Shown here: positions 26,359-34,508 of the stretch, in pieces
How the letters are laid out: each line of letters starts with the position of its first letter
Numbering within the stretch: the first letter of the stretch is position 1
Assembly (NCBI GenBank): GCA_024404495.1
Contig: JAKSPT010000008.1
Coordinates: 1-64,000 of the forward strand
From: Lachnospiraceae bacterium
Lineage (GTDB): Bacteria; Bacillota; Clostridia; Oscillospirales; CAG-272
Length of the DNA: 64,000 nt
Direction of reading: 5' to 3'
Made by a program: the position numbers and the translations under genes
The notes under the pieces: model-generated
Database searches by the model: none
Seen by the model: only the letters and a program-made list of their open reading frames with translations
What the model was told of the DNA's origin: nothing

Positions 26359-27111
26359 ATGGCAGTAAAACTGAAATCCGATCCGAAGAAGAAAGAAAAA
26401 GAAAGAAAAGCGGCAAGAGCGGAAACGCTCAAAAAGGCGGGCGTCTGCGCGCTGGCGCTTCTGCTCGTCGTCGGGATCGGCGTCGGGATGTGGGCGATCT
26501 TCGCGCCGAAGCCGGTGCAGATCGTGTACGATAAGGAAAAGGGCGGCTATTACGACGCTAAGCACGGCGTGCTTTATCATTACGCGCCGGTCAGCTACGA
26601 GCCGGTCAAGGTGCGCATTACCGAAAAGTACGGTACGATCGACGGCGAAACAGTCTACCCGCTGACCGGCGCCGAGCCGACCCGCTGGCTCTCCGAAAAA
26701 TATCAGGGAATGGGCGCGATCTACTACGCCGACGGGATCGGGCTTCCCGCGCTGACCGAATTCGACGCCGATACCGTCTGCATCTGCACCGAATCCGAAA
26801 TGGGCGTGAAGCAGGTGCGCTCGATCGAGGTTCGGGATCAGGTTCTCGCCGTGATCGACAAGCTCGAAAACGGAGAGAGCACGATCATGCCGACCGAGGC
26901 GACGGTCTACCATCTGAAATTCACCTCCGCGACCTATTCGTGGCTGTATTACGATATTCTGTATTACGAGGCGGACGACGGCAACTACCTTTACGACCGC
27001 TCGCGGCAGAAGCTGGTCGACGCGGGCACGCTGCTCCTCGGCTATCTGCCCCGTGCCGCTATGAAGGCGGATGAGAATACGCTGATCATGCCCGTCGAAG
27101 AGACGAAATGA
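26359..27111 (+). CDS. Single-span membrane protein, function unknown
   Basis: 250 aa from ATG 26359. A very basic N-terminus (KSDPKKKEKERKAARAE) is followed by one transmembrane helix (about 27-50) and a large extracytoplasmic domain rich in Tyr with no recognised motif. An in-frame extension to 26308 overlaps the deaminase and is rejected. Stop overlaps rimI start by 4 bp. It occupies the place where tsaB or tsaE sometimes sit but resembles neither. Confidence 0.7.
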   Translation: MAVKLKSDPKKKEKERKAARAETLKKAGVCALALLLVVGIGVGMWAIFAPKPVQIVYDKEKGGYYDAKHGVLYHYAPVSYEPVKVRITEKYGTIDGETVYPLTGAEPTRWLSEKYQGMGAIYYADGIGLPALTEFDADTVCICTESEMGVKQVRSIEVRDQVLAVIDKLENGESTIMPTEATVYHLKFTSATYSWLYYDILYYEADDGNYLYDRSRQKLVDAGTLLLGYLPRAAMKADENTLIMPVEETK

Positions 27112-27557
27112 CGGTCGGAAGAACGGTCCCGGAGGATCTGCCGTTTCTCGCGGAGCTGGAAAAGGACTGCTTTTCCCGCCCGTGGAGCGTCACGGCGCTC
27201 GCCGGAACGATGGGCGGAGACGGCGCGGTCTTCTTTACGGCAAAGGAGGACGGGCTCCCGGTCGGATACGTCGGCTCCTTTCCCGCCGGAAACGAGCGGG
27301 AGATCACGAATATCGCCGTTTCTCCCGCGTACAGACGGCGCGGGATCGCAAAGGCGCTGCTTTCCGAACTGATCGGCGAGGCAAGGGAACGGGGAGAGGA
27401 AAAGATCCTTCTCGAGGTCCGTGCCTCCAATCTGCCCGCGCGTACGCTTTACGGCTCCCTCGGCTTCGTCTGTGACGGCGTCCGGAGACGGTATTACCGT
27501 GACCCGGTCGAGGACGCGGTCCTGATGAGTCTTTCCCTGAAACAAACCGAAGAATAA
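27108..27557 (+). CDS. rimI: Ribosomal-protein-alanine N-acetyltransferase RimI-like (GNAT)
   Basis: 149 aa GNAT fold. EKDCFSRPWS near the start, ITNIAVSPAYRRRGIAKALL binds acetyl-CoA (RRRGIAK loop), then LEVRASNLPARTLYGSLGF, the RimI signature. It acetylates the N-terminus of S18 or related proteins. Neighbour of tsaD as in many bacteria; ATGA overlap with the upstream gene. Confidence 0.9.
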   Translation: MTVGRTVPEDLPFLAELEKDCFSRPWSVTALAGTMGGDGAVFFTAKEDGLPVGYVGSFPAGNEREITNIAVSPAYRRRGIAKALLSELIGEARERGEEKILLEVRASNLPARTLYGSLGFVCDGVRRRYYRDPVEDAVLMSLSLKQTEE

Positions 27558-27572
27558 AAAGGAAACAGAAAA

Positions 27573-28577
27573 ATGCTCGTCCTTGCTTTTGAAAGCTCCT
27601 GCGACGAAACCTCCGCCGCCGTCGTGCGGATGGGGGAGGGCGCGCCGGTCATTCTTTCCAACATCGTGGCGACGCAGATCCCGGTCCACCGTCTGTACGG
27701 CGGCGTCGTTCCCGAGATCGCGAGCCGCGCTCATATCGAAGCCATTTCCGGCATCACCTACGAGGCGCTGGAGAAAGCGGGCGTCACGCTCGACGATATC
27801 GGCTGCATCGGCGTTACGGCGCATCCCGGTCTGATCGGCGCGCTGCTCGTCGGCGTCAACTTTGCCAAATCCCTCGCCGTTTCACGCGGGATCCCGCTCG
27901 TTCCGGTACAGCATATCGAGGGGCATATCGCCGCGAACTATCTTTCCGACCCGACCCTCGTTCCGCCCTATCTCGCGCTCGTCGCGTCGGGCGGACATAC
28001 CTCGCTGATCACGGTGCGTGATTATACCGATTTTGAAACGGTCGGCGGCACGCGCGACGACGCGATGGGAGAGGCGTTCGACAAGGTGGCGCGCGTGATG
28101 GGCATCCCCTACCCGGGCGGTGCCGAGATGGACCGCCTCGCCTCGGTCGGAAACCCCGACGCCATCCGATTCCCGACGGCGGCGCTTCCGGGCGACACGC
28201 TCGACTTTTCGTTCAGCGGGCTGAAAACGGCGGTCATCAATTATCTGCACAATCTGGAGCAGAAGGAGCTCCCCTTCCCGAAGGAGGACGTTGCCGCTTC
28301 GTTCACGAAAACGGTCGTCTCCTCGGCAATGAAAAAGCTCGATCTCGCGATCCTGCGCTATCACCCCACCCGCCTCGTGATGGCGGGCGGCGTCTCGGCG
28401 AATTCCCATTTGCGGAAGGCGGCGGAGGCGCTCGCGAAGAAGCGCGGCATCCCGCTTTCGGTCCCGCCGCTCTCGCTCTGCGGGGACAACGCGGCGATGA
28501 TCGCGGCGCAGGCGTACTATAATTATATGGCGGGGATCCGCGCCGGAGCGGATCTGAACGCCTCTCCGAACGACTGA
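27573..28577 (+). CDS. tsaD: tRNA N6-adenosine threonylcarbamoyltransferase TsaD
   Basis: 334 aa, ASKHA fold. FESSCDETS at the N-terminus and the metal-binding HIEGH (His114 and His118), later VMAGGVSANS and CGDNAAMIA. TsaD attaches threonylcarbamoyl to A37 of ANN-decoding tRNAs, working with TsaB and TsaE, which are not in this window. AAAAGGA precedes the ATG by about 10 nt. Confidence 0.97.
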   Translation: MLVLAFESSCDETSAAVVRMGEGAPVILSNIVATQIPVHRLYGGVVPEIASRAHIEAISGITYEALEKAGVTLDDIGCIGVTAHPGLIGALLVGVNFAKSLAVSRGIPLVPVQHIEGHIAANYLSDPTLVPPYLALVASGGHTSLITVRDYTDFETVGGTRDDAMGEAFDKVARVMGIPYPGGAEMDRLASVGNPDAIRFPTAALPGDTLDFSFSGLKTAVINYLHNLEQKELPFPKEDVAASFTKTVVSSAMKKLDLAILRYHPTRLVMAGGVSANSHLRKAAEALAKKRGIPLSVPPLSLCGDNAAMIAAQAYYNYMAGIRAGADLNASPND

Positions 28578-28906
28578 AAATTTCTCCTTTTTGACGGAAA
28601 AAGTCGGGAAAAAACGGCTGTAAAATCGCGAAAAAACGTCCGTTTTGTGGATTCTGCCCCGATACGGCACAATCTGACGAATTCCGGAATCCCGGAAGAA
28701 ATCAACAGCTTGTTGAAAACCTGTGGAAAACCCGTTGAAAAACCGGTCGAAATCTGCGGATTCGGTGCCGAAAACCTTCCGCAGACCTTGTGCTCTGTGC
28801 AAAACCCTGTTGATTGTGTGGAAAAGTGGACTTTCCGTCTTTTTCACACTTTGTGAAGAACGAACAAAAAAAGCGTATTGACAAATTGACGGAAGAAGGC
28901 TCCCCC
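28578..28906. other. Gap with DnaA-box-like repeats upstream of the Rex-like/DnaD/DnaC operon
   Basis: No gene seen. Three same-orientation near matches to the complement of a DnaA box (TGTGGATAA): TGTGGATTC 28646-28654 (7/9), TGTGGAAAA 28722-28730 (8/9) and TGTGGAAAA 28817-28825 (8/9). Around 28712-28742 three imperfect units of the form (G)TTGAAAACC / TGTGGAAAACC / GTTGAAAAACC follow in tandem. An inverted repeat TTCACA-CTT-TGTGAA is at 28843-28857. Could regulate the operon; no function shown. Confidence 0.4.
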
Positions 28907-29557
28907 TTGAAAGACAAAAGAAAGATACCCGCCGCGCTTGCCGCAAGGCTGCCGCGCTATTTCCGGTGCCTGCGGACGATGCTGCTGGAGGGCAGCTTCC
29001 GGACGAGCTCGGGCGAGCTCGCGGAACGGATGAATACCACCGCGGCACAGGTGCGTTCCGACCTCGGCTACTTCGACAGCCACGGACAGCAGGGCTACGG
29101 TTACAGCGTCAAGCCTCTTTATACCGAGATCAGCCGCGCGCTCGGGACCGCCGAGGGGTACCGCGCCGTTTTTCTCGGCGGGACGCCCGGGGAATCCCTT
29201 GCCGACGAGGCGCTGTTCGGCGGGAGAGGCATCCGGCTCTGCGCCTGCTTCTCCGACGCGCTGTACGAAAGGGAGGCGGTCGGCTCCGTGACGCCGGTTT
29301 ATCCGTTGGAGGAGCTTGAGGGCTATCTCGCGTCGAATCCGACCGAGATCGCCGTCCTGTCACCGCACTATATAATAAAGGAGGATTTTCTTGAACGCAT
29401 GAAGGCGGCGGGAGTACGGGGGATCCTGAATCTCTCCCCGGCCGAGCTGCCGAAGGACCGGGGGGTCGCGGTCATCAATCTGATGATCGGGGACCTTCTG
29501 ATGATGCTCGGGGCGATGGTGCTCGAAAACGGGCGGAAGGAGGAAACGGAAGAATGA
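28907..29557 (+). CDS. Rex-like redox-sensing transcriptional regulator with an altered NAD site
   Basis: About 216 aa from TTG 28907, 7 nt after GGAAGAAGG. The N-terminal winged helix matches Rex (RLPRYFRCLRTM, SSGELAERMNTTAAQVRSDLGYF, GYSVKPLYTEI). The C-terminal Rossmann half aligns in order (ILNLSPAELP, domain-swapped tail) but the glycine loop reads FLGGTPGESL where Rex has GxGNLG, and the usual acidic residue after the second strand is not obvious. It may have lost or changed NADH sensing. ATGA overlap with the dnaD-like gene. Confidence 0.82.
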   Translation: MKDKRKIPAALAARLPRYFRCLRTMLLEGSFRTSSGELAERMNTTAAQVRSDLGYFDSHGQQGYGYSVKPLYTEISRALGTAEGYRAVFLGGTPGESLADEALFGGRGIRLCACFSDALYEREAVGSVTPVYPLEELEGYLASNPTEIAVLSPHYIIKEDFLERMKAAGVRGILNLSPAELPKDRGVAVINLMIGDLLMMLGAMVLENGRKEETEE

Positions 29558-30519
29558 AGCTGCAATACGGGACCGTACCGGTCGTTCTGCCCGGCGAGGC
29601 ACTGACAAAGGCGCGCTCTCTCGACGAGCTGCGCGTTCTTGCGTTCCTTTCGGCAAACCGTGATCTCCTCGGGGGATGTCCCGCGAACGCCGAAGAGATC
29701 GCTTCCGCTTCCGGGATCGCGAAGGAGACCGTCCTTTCGGCGCTGAACTATTTCGAGGGCGCCGGGATCCTGACGCCGGGCGGCGGAGCTTCCGCGAAAA
29801 AGGAAAAGAAACCGGTTCCGCGCGCCGACGACGAGGGGACGGTTTTGCGGGGCAGCGAGATCGCGCAGACCGTTGCCGACGAGCCGCGGCTGAAGGAGCT
29901 GATCGACGTCCTTCAGGCAAGGATCGGAAAGCGCTTCTTCAACGATTCCGAATACAGCAAGCTTGCCGAGCTGGTCTACGACTGGAAACTGGAAAACGAC
30001 TATCTGATTCTCCTGACCGACCACCTGATCAGGCAGGGAAGAGGCTCGATCGGTTACGTCTACCGCGTCGCGGTCGGTTACGCGCAGAACGGCATCGATA
30101 CCTACGACGCGCTGAATCACAAGCTGCTGACCGATGAAAAGACCGCGCCGATCCGGGGAAAGCTCCGCAAGCTGTTCGGATGGGGAGAGCGTTCGCTTAC
30201 CGCTGCCGAAAACGGCTTCATGAAGCTCTGGCTCGAGGATTGGGAGCTTTCCTACGAGCTGATGGAGTACGCCTACGAGCTGACCGTTGACGGGACGGGC
30301 GGAAAATTTCAGATCCGCTATATGGCGCGCATCCTCGCCGCGTGGCACGAGAAGGGGATCACCGATCCCGAGGCGGCGAAGGCAGACCACGAGAACGGGA
30401 AGCCCGTGAAGACCGAAAAGGCAAAGGCAAGCACCTTCGGCAGCTTCGATACCGACGATTTCATCAGCGCCGCGCTGGAAAGAAGCTACGCCGAAATGAA
30501 AAGCGGCGACACGAAATGA
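29554..30519 (+). CDS. DnaD-domain replication initiation protein
   Basis: 321 aa. N-terminal winged-helix region (about 1-80, LDELRVLAFLSANRD, ASGIAKETVLSALNYFEGAGIL), a charged linker, then two DnaD/DnaB_2 type helical repeats (about 125-200 and 205-275, the second with WLEDWELSYELMEYAYE and YMARILAAW). DnaD helps open DNA and load the replicative helicase in Bacillota. Directly followed by the helicase-loader-like gene. Confidence 0.85.
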   Translation: MKLQYGTVPVVLPGEALTKARSLDELRVLAFLSANRDLLGGCPANAEEIASASGIAKETVLSALNYFEGAGILTPGGGASAKKEKKPVPRADDEGTVLRGSEIAQTVADEPRLKELIDVLQARIGKRFFNDSEYSKLAELVYDWKLENDYLILLTDHLIRQGRGSIGYVYRVAVGYAQNGIDTYDALNHKLLTDEKTAPIRGKLRKLFGWGERSLTAAENGFMKLWLEDWELSYELMEYAYELTVDGTGGKFQIRYMARILAAWHEKGITDPEAAKADHENGKPVKTEKAKASTFGSFDTDDFISAALERSYAEMKSGDTK

Positions 30520-30558
30520 ACGCATTCTCCGATCCGATGAAAGGGAAGGTGGAAAACG

Positions 30559-31545
30559 ATGGGATACAATCCCGATAATCTGAAAAAAATCAGGGCTGAA
30601 TACGAGGGCAAGCATCTCCGCGCGCTTTCCGAGGCGGAGGAAAGAAGCCGCGCCGTCCGTGCGGCGATCCCCGGCGTCGGGGAGATCGACGCAAAGCTCG
30701 CGCAGACCGGGCTCGCCGTCTTCCGTGCCTCGCAGACCTGTCACGGGGAAGAGCTCGCGGCAGCGCTTGAGGAACTGAAGAAGGAAAACGACGCCCTGCT
30801 GGCAAGGCGCGAAAAGCTGTTGACCGATAACGGTTATCCCGCCGACTATACCCGTCCGAAGTACGAATGCGCGAAATGCGAGGACACCGGCGCGCTCGGC
30901 TTCAGAATCTGCTCCTGTATGCGCAAAAAGCTGATCCGGATGGGGTACGAGAGCTCCGGGATCGGCAAGCTGATCGAAACCCGCACCTTCGATTCCTTCG
31001 ATCCCGAAATGCAGGGGGACGATCCCCGCGCGAGGGAGATGGCTGCCCGCGCGAAGAACACGCTGAAGGATTTCGCCGAGCGGTTCGGCGAGACCGACGG
31101 CAGGAAGAACCTGCTTCTGATCGGCGGCACCGGGCTCGGCAAGACCCATCTTTCCGCCGCCGTTGCCGGAACGGTGATCGAGCGCGGCTACGACGCCTGC
31201 TGCGTGACCGCCTCCGAGCTGTTCGGCGCCTTTGAGAGCGAGCGCTTCAACCGCTCCTACAATTCGGACGCGCCCTCCTCCACCGAGCGCTTCTTCCGCG
31301 CCGATCTCCTCATCATCGACGACCTCGGCACCGAGCTCTCCAACCAGTTCACCAATTCGGTCCTCTGCAATCTGCTCAACGTTCGCCTGAACAACGAGCT
31401 TTCGACGGTCGTCAATACCAACCTTGACCCGAAGGATCTGAAGGTCCGATACGACGACCGGATCTTCTCCCGTCTGCTCGGGGAATTCATCACCGTTCCG
31501 TTCCTCGGCTCGGACGTGAGACGGAAAAAACTCAGCAATCGCTGA
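30559..31545 (+). CDS. DnaC/DnaI-like helicase loader ATPase
   Basis: 328 aa AAA+ protein. A helical N-terminal part with a zinc-type CAKCEDTGALGFRICSC cluster (about 103-117), Walker A GGTGLGKTH near 190, Walker B LLIIDDLGTE near 251 and an arginine-finger region SRLLGEF. The zinc cluster and order match DnaI-type loaders in place of IstB. GGAAGGTGG precedes the ATG. Forms a replication-initiation pair with the DnaD gene. Confidence 0.88.
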   Translation: MGYNPDNLKKIRAEYEGKHLRALSEAEERSRAVRAAIPGVGEIDAKLAQTGLAVFRASQTCHGEELAAALEELKKENDALLARREKLLTDNGYPADYTRPKYECAKCEDTGALGFRICSCMRKKLIRMGYESSGIGKLIETRTFDSFDPEMQGDDPRAREMAARAKNTLKDFAERFGETDGRKNLLLIGGTGLGKTHLSAAVAGTVIERGYDACCVTASELFGAFESERFNRSYNSDAPSSTERFFRADLLIIDDLGTELSNQFTNSVLCNLLNVRLNNELSTVVNTNLDPKDLKVRYDDRIFSRLLGEFITVPFLGSDVRRKKLSNR

Positions 31546-31560
31546 AAGGGAAAAAGAGAA

Positions 31561-31833
31561 ATGGAAAAAACGTATCGTTATCAGACCCACGGGACCTGCT
31601 CCCGCGAGATCGTCTTCACCATCCGCGACGGAAAGATCACCGACACGCATTTCGTCGGCGGCTGCAACGGAAACCTGCAGGGCGTTTCCCGCCTCGTGGA
31701 GGGAATGAAGCCGGAGGACGCGATCGCAAAGCTCGCGGGCATCCGCTGCGGTTTCAAGCCCACCTCCTGCCCCGATCAGTTTTCCAAGGCGCTGACGCTG
31801 GCGCTGGAAGACAAAGAAACGGAAAATGCGTAA
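31561..31833 (+). CDS. TSCPD-domain protein (TIGR03905-like)
   Basis: 90 aa. It has GTCSREI, GGCNGNLQGVSRLVEG and ends in the name-giving PTSCPDQFSKAL. Similar domains occur in ribonucleotide reductases; the stand-alone protein's role is unknown. AAAGGG before the ATG. Overlaps the lysozyme gene by 8 bp. Confidence 0.87.
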   Translation: MEKTYRYQTHGTCSREIVFTIRDGKITDTHFVGGCNGNLQGVSRLVEGMKPEDAIAKLAGIRCGFKPTSCPDQFSKALTLALEDKETENA

Positions 31834-32545
31834 AACGAGGATCGTCCTGCTTTCCTCGCTTCTGACCGCCGCCGCGGCGGTGCTGCTCGCCGCGCTGTAC
31901 CTGACCGGCGTGCTGCAGTTCAACACCCCCTCAAAGGAACGCTATCCTGTCCGGGGCGTTGACGTTTCCCATTATCAGGGAAAGATCGACTGGGAGACCC
32001 TTTCCGCGCAGGGTATTTCTTTTGCCTATATCAAGGCGACCGAGGGCTCTTCCTCGACCGACGAACGCTTCCCCGAAAACTGGTCGGGCGCGGGCAAAAC
32101 CGGGCTGCGGATCGGCGCCTATCACTTTTTCAGCTTTGAATCGGCGGGAAAGACGCAGGCGGAGAATTTCATTTCTGCCGTGGGAGCCGTTCCCGGGATG
32201 CTGCCTCCCGCGGTCGACGTGGAACCCTACGGCGATTTTGACGAAATGACGCCGGAGGTGCTGAACGAGCTTTCGGTCTGGCTTGCCGACGTCGGGGCGC
32301 ATTACGGGATGAAGCCGGTCATCTATACGACGGCGGGGTATTACGGCACGCTCCGGGAAGCCTTTCCGGAGCACGATATCTGGCTCCGCTCGGTGTACGG
32401 AAAGCCGTCCGGCAAAACGGCGTGGACCTTCTGGCAGTATTCCTGCCGCATGAAGCTGAACGGGTACGACGGGGACGAAAAGTTCATTGATATGAACGTC
32501 TTTGCCGGGACCGAAGCGGAATTCAAGGCGTACGGCGCATCCTGA
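31826..32545 (+). CDS. Glycoside hydrolase family 25 lysozyme, membrane anchored
   Basis: 239 aa. An N-terminal hydrophobic segment (about 7-30) acts as signal or anchor. The GH25 domain starts with RGVDVSHYQGKIDW, then FAYIKATEGSS, the catalytic-acid region PAVDVEPYGDFD and WTFWQYS. It cuts peptidoglycan between MurNAc and GlcNAc. Last gene of the Rex-like operon; a role in wall remodelling is inferred. Confidence 0.92.
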   Translation: MRKTRIVLLSSLLTAAAAVLLAALYLTGVLQFNTPSKERYPVRGVDVSHYQGKIDWETLSAQGISFAYIKATEGSSSTDERFPENWSGAGKTGLRIGAYHFFSFESAGKTQAENFISAVGAVPGMLPPAVDVEPYGDFDEMTPEVLNELSVWLADVGAHYGMKPVIYTTAGYYGTLREAFPEHDIWLRSVYGKPSGKTAWTFWQYSCRMKLNGYDGDEKFIDMNVFAGTEAEFKAYGAS

Positions 32546-32554
32546 AACGAAAAC

Positions 32555-32594
32555 AAAACGGATCACGGAGACTTCCGGGGTCCGTTTTCTTTTG
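32555..32594 (+). terminator. Intrinsic terminator after the lysozyme gene
   Basis: AAAACGGA (32555-32562) pairs with TCCGTTTT (32581-32588), with an inner CGGA/TCCG pair, followed by CTTTTGG. Confidence 0.7.
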
Positions 32595-32634
32595 GTTCTT
32601 CCTGCTTTTTGGCGGGTGACGGTTTATTGTCTTC

Positions 32635-32672
32635 TTTCCCGTCTGCCGACCGAGCTGTCAGCGGACGGGAAA
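32635..32672. repeat. Inverted repeat directly before the short mobile element
   Basis: TTTCCCGTCTGC (32635-32646) pairs with GCGGACGGGAAA (32661-32672), 11 of 12 positions matching. Ends 5 bp before the element at 32678. Confidence 0.6.
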
Positions 32673-32677
32673 GAGGC

Positions 32678-32876
32678 ACAATCCCTCAGTCAGCCTCCGG
32701 CTGACAGTTCCCTTTACACAAGGGAGCCTTGGGCTCGCCGGAACCGCTCACACGGATCAATGGGCGACGGTTTCGTCGAGTCTTTGCATTTTCCGAGAAG
32801 CGACGTTACATCAGGCTCCCTTGGTTTCGGATCCTTCGGATCTGCGGGAGCTCCCGCGCAGCGGGTGAGGGATTGT
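32678..32876. mobile_element. Putative non-autonomous mobile element (MITE-like, 199 bp)
   Basis: Terminal inverted repeats ACAATCCCTCA (32678-32688) and TGAGGGATTGT (32866-32876), perfect over 11 bp. Nested inside are AAGGGAGCCTTGG near 32719 and AGGCTCCCTTGG near 32813 in inverted orientation, plus two GC-rich hairpins. No coding capacity and no transposase. A clear target duplication was not found. Confidence 0.65.
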
Positions 32877-32935
32877 ACCCCGAGCGCGTAACCGTAGCCT
32901 TTGTCCGGAGAGGCTTTGTTCTTTCTTCTATTGGA

Positions 32936-32968
32936 CACCTCATCCACCGCTCAGCGGCGGATGAGGTG
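32936..32968. repeat. GC-rich hairpin CACCTCATCC...GGATGAGGTG
   Basis: 15-bp stem with one mismatch (32936-32950 with 32954-32968) and a TCA loop. With the preceding repeats it fills the gap between the lysozyme gene and the ribosomal promoter. Nothing else recognised in 32969-33100. Confidence 0.6.
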
Positions 32969-33100
32969 CCGGTTACCGAAACGCAAAAGAAAACAGTCTT
33001 CTCCGGTGGGGAAACCTTTCTTTTTATCGGAAAAGCACGTCGGAACGGCAAAAAATATTGTGAACAAATTGTAAATTATGATTTTTTATGGAAAAAACTC

Positions 33101-33129
33101 TTGCAAAAATGACAATGAATCATTATAAT
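33101..33129 (+). promoter_or_regulatory. SigA promoter of the S10-spc-alpha ribosomal cluster
   Basis: TTGCAA at 33101-33106, 17-bp spacer, TATAAT at 33124-33129, with AT-rich sequence upstream (33050-33100) that could act as an UP element. It is the only strong promoter seen before rpsJ. Confidence 0.82.
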
Positions 33130-33136
33130 GGAAGAG

Positions 33137-33435
33137 CTTGATATGCGTTGAAGCGAGAGGTTGCCCGAAAAAACGGCTCATGCAACGGGTTTTCGGGGGA
33201 ATTTTCGCGGAGTATGTCCGAGCTGCGGGCAGGGGACGACCCTGTTCAGCAGAAAAACCGGGCGACAGGAGTTCATGGACTTGTCGGGGATCCCGGACTT
33301 TGTCATCTTTTTGAAATCACCTGAAATTTCAAAAAGGTCACAAAATTCCGGATTTCTTTTCGGAAGGGTGATGAAACACCCGGAAGAGTGTTCAGGATTC
33401 CGCCCCATTTAAGTGTATTAAAGGAGGCAAAACAA
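33137..33435 (+). promoter_or_regulatory. Structured 5' leader of the S10 operon
   Basis: About 300 nt without a convincing gene. Near the 5' end GTTGC (33160-33164) can pair with GCAAC (33182-33186), while the adjoining CCGAAAA (33165-33171) can pair with TTTTCGG (33190-33196), an arrangement that crosses and so could be a pseudoknot or a switch. Further on, 33290-33317 and 33326-33353 form a long imperfect stem of about 25 bp. GGGTG/CACCC near 33366-33380 makes a small hairpin. The rpsJ ribosome site AAGGAGG is at 33421-33427. S10 operons are autoregulated by L4 in enterobacteria; the regulator here is unknown. Confidence 0.6.
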
Positions 33436-33747
33436 GTGGCAGTTAAGGAAAAAATCAAGGTCAGACTCAAGAGCTACGACCACGTCCTGATCGATCAGGC
33501 AGCAGAGAAGATCGTCGAAACCGCAAAGCGCAACGGCGCCGCCGTTTCCGGTCCGATTCCGCTTCCGACCGATAAGGAGATCATCACGATCCTCCGTGCA
33601 GTCCATAAATATAAGGATGCGCGCGAGCAGTTCGAGCAGAGAACCCACAAGAGACTGATCGAGATCATCAAGCCGTCCCAGAAGACGGTCGAGGCTCTGA
33701 TGTCCATCGTTCTTCCCGCCGGCGTCGATATCGACATCAAGCTGTAA
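33436..33747 (+). CDS. rpsJ: 30S ribosomal protein S10
   Basis: 103 aa. GTG start 9 nt after AAGGAGG. Family features: [10 protein letters not shown] at the N-terminus, [11 protein letters not shown], and [11 protein letters not shown]. It sits in the 30S head and, as NusE, links ribosome and RNA polymerase through NusB/NusG. First gene of the cluster. The 108-bp gap to rplC holds a CGTCA/TGACG hairpin near 33801. Confidence 0.97.
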   Translation: MAVKEKIKVRLKSYDHVLIDQAAEKIVETAKRNGAAVSGPIPLPTDKEIITILRAVHKYKDAREQFEQRTHKRLIEIIKPSQKTVEALMSIVLPAGVDIDIKL

Positions 33748-33855
33748 GAGCGAACGAATCCCCAAGGCAAACCCCGACTATTCAGGAAGTCAAGGTTTTA
33801 CGTCATGTTGACGCACGAAGCGCCAACCAATAACTAAAACAGGAGGAAATCCAAA

Positions 33856-34488
33856 ATGAAAAAAGGTATTATCGGAAAGAAAATCGGTATGACCCAGATC
33901 TTCGACGAGATGGGCAACGTGATTCCGGTAACGGTCATTGAAGCGGGTCCCTGCGTCGTCGCGCAGAAGAAGACCGTCGAAACCGACGGCTACGACGCCA
34001 TCCAGCTCGGCTTCCTCGATATGACCGAAAAGCAGACCACCAAACCGCTCGCAGGCCATTTCAAGAAGGCAGGCACCACCGCAAAGAAGCACCTCAAGGA
34101 GTTCCGTCTCGAGGACGTATCCGGTTATAATACGGGCGATACCGTCACCGCCGACATTTTTGCGGCAGGTGAAAAGGTCGACGTGACCGGCATCACCAAG
34201 GGCCGCGGCTACACCGGTGCGATCAAGAGATGGAACCACACCATTCTGAGAATGACCCACGGTACCGGTCCTATCCACCGTGAAGTCGGTTCCATGGGCC
34301 CCAACTCTGACCCGTCCCGCGTCTTCAAGAACAAGAAGATGGCAGGACAGTACGGCAACGAGCAGGTCACGGTTCTGAACCTCACCGTTGCAAAGATCGA
34401 CGCAGAGAAGAACATCATCGCCGTCAAGGGCGCCGTTCCCGGTGCGCGCGGCGGTATCGTGTTCATCCGCAACGCCGTTAAGGCCTGA
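33856..34488 (+). CDS. rplC: 50S ribosomal protein L3
   Basis: 210 aa, normal length. [15 protein letters not shown] at the N-terminus and [13 protein letters not shown] with a long central extension reaching the peptidyl-transferase centre, then [11 protein letters not shown], the site of Gln methylation in some bacteria. Starts with ATG after AGGAGG. An early-assembly 23S rRNA binder. Confidence 0.97.
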   Translation: MKKGIIGKKIGMTQIFDEMGNVIPVTVIEAGPCVVAQKKTVETDGYDAIQLGFLDMTEKQTTKPLAGHFKKAGTTAKKHLKEFRLEDVSGYNTGDTVTADIFAAGEKVDVTGITKGRGYTGAIKRWNHTILRMTHGTGPIHREVGSMGPNSDPSRVFKNKKMAGQYGNEQVTVLNLTVAKIDAEKNIIAVKGAVPGARGGIVFIRNAVKA

Positions 34489-34508
34489 TCGGAAGGAGGA
34501 TATAAACG

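Noticed and set aside
28578-28906. Chromosomal origin of replication
   Set aside because: Only three imperfect DnaA-box-like sites and no dnaA, dnaN or AT-rich unwinding region; kept as a possible regulatory region only.
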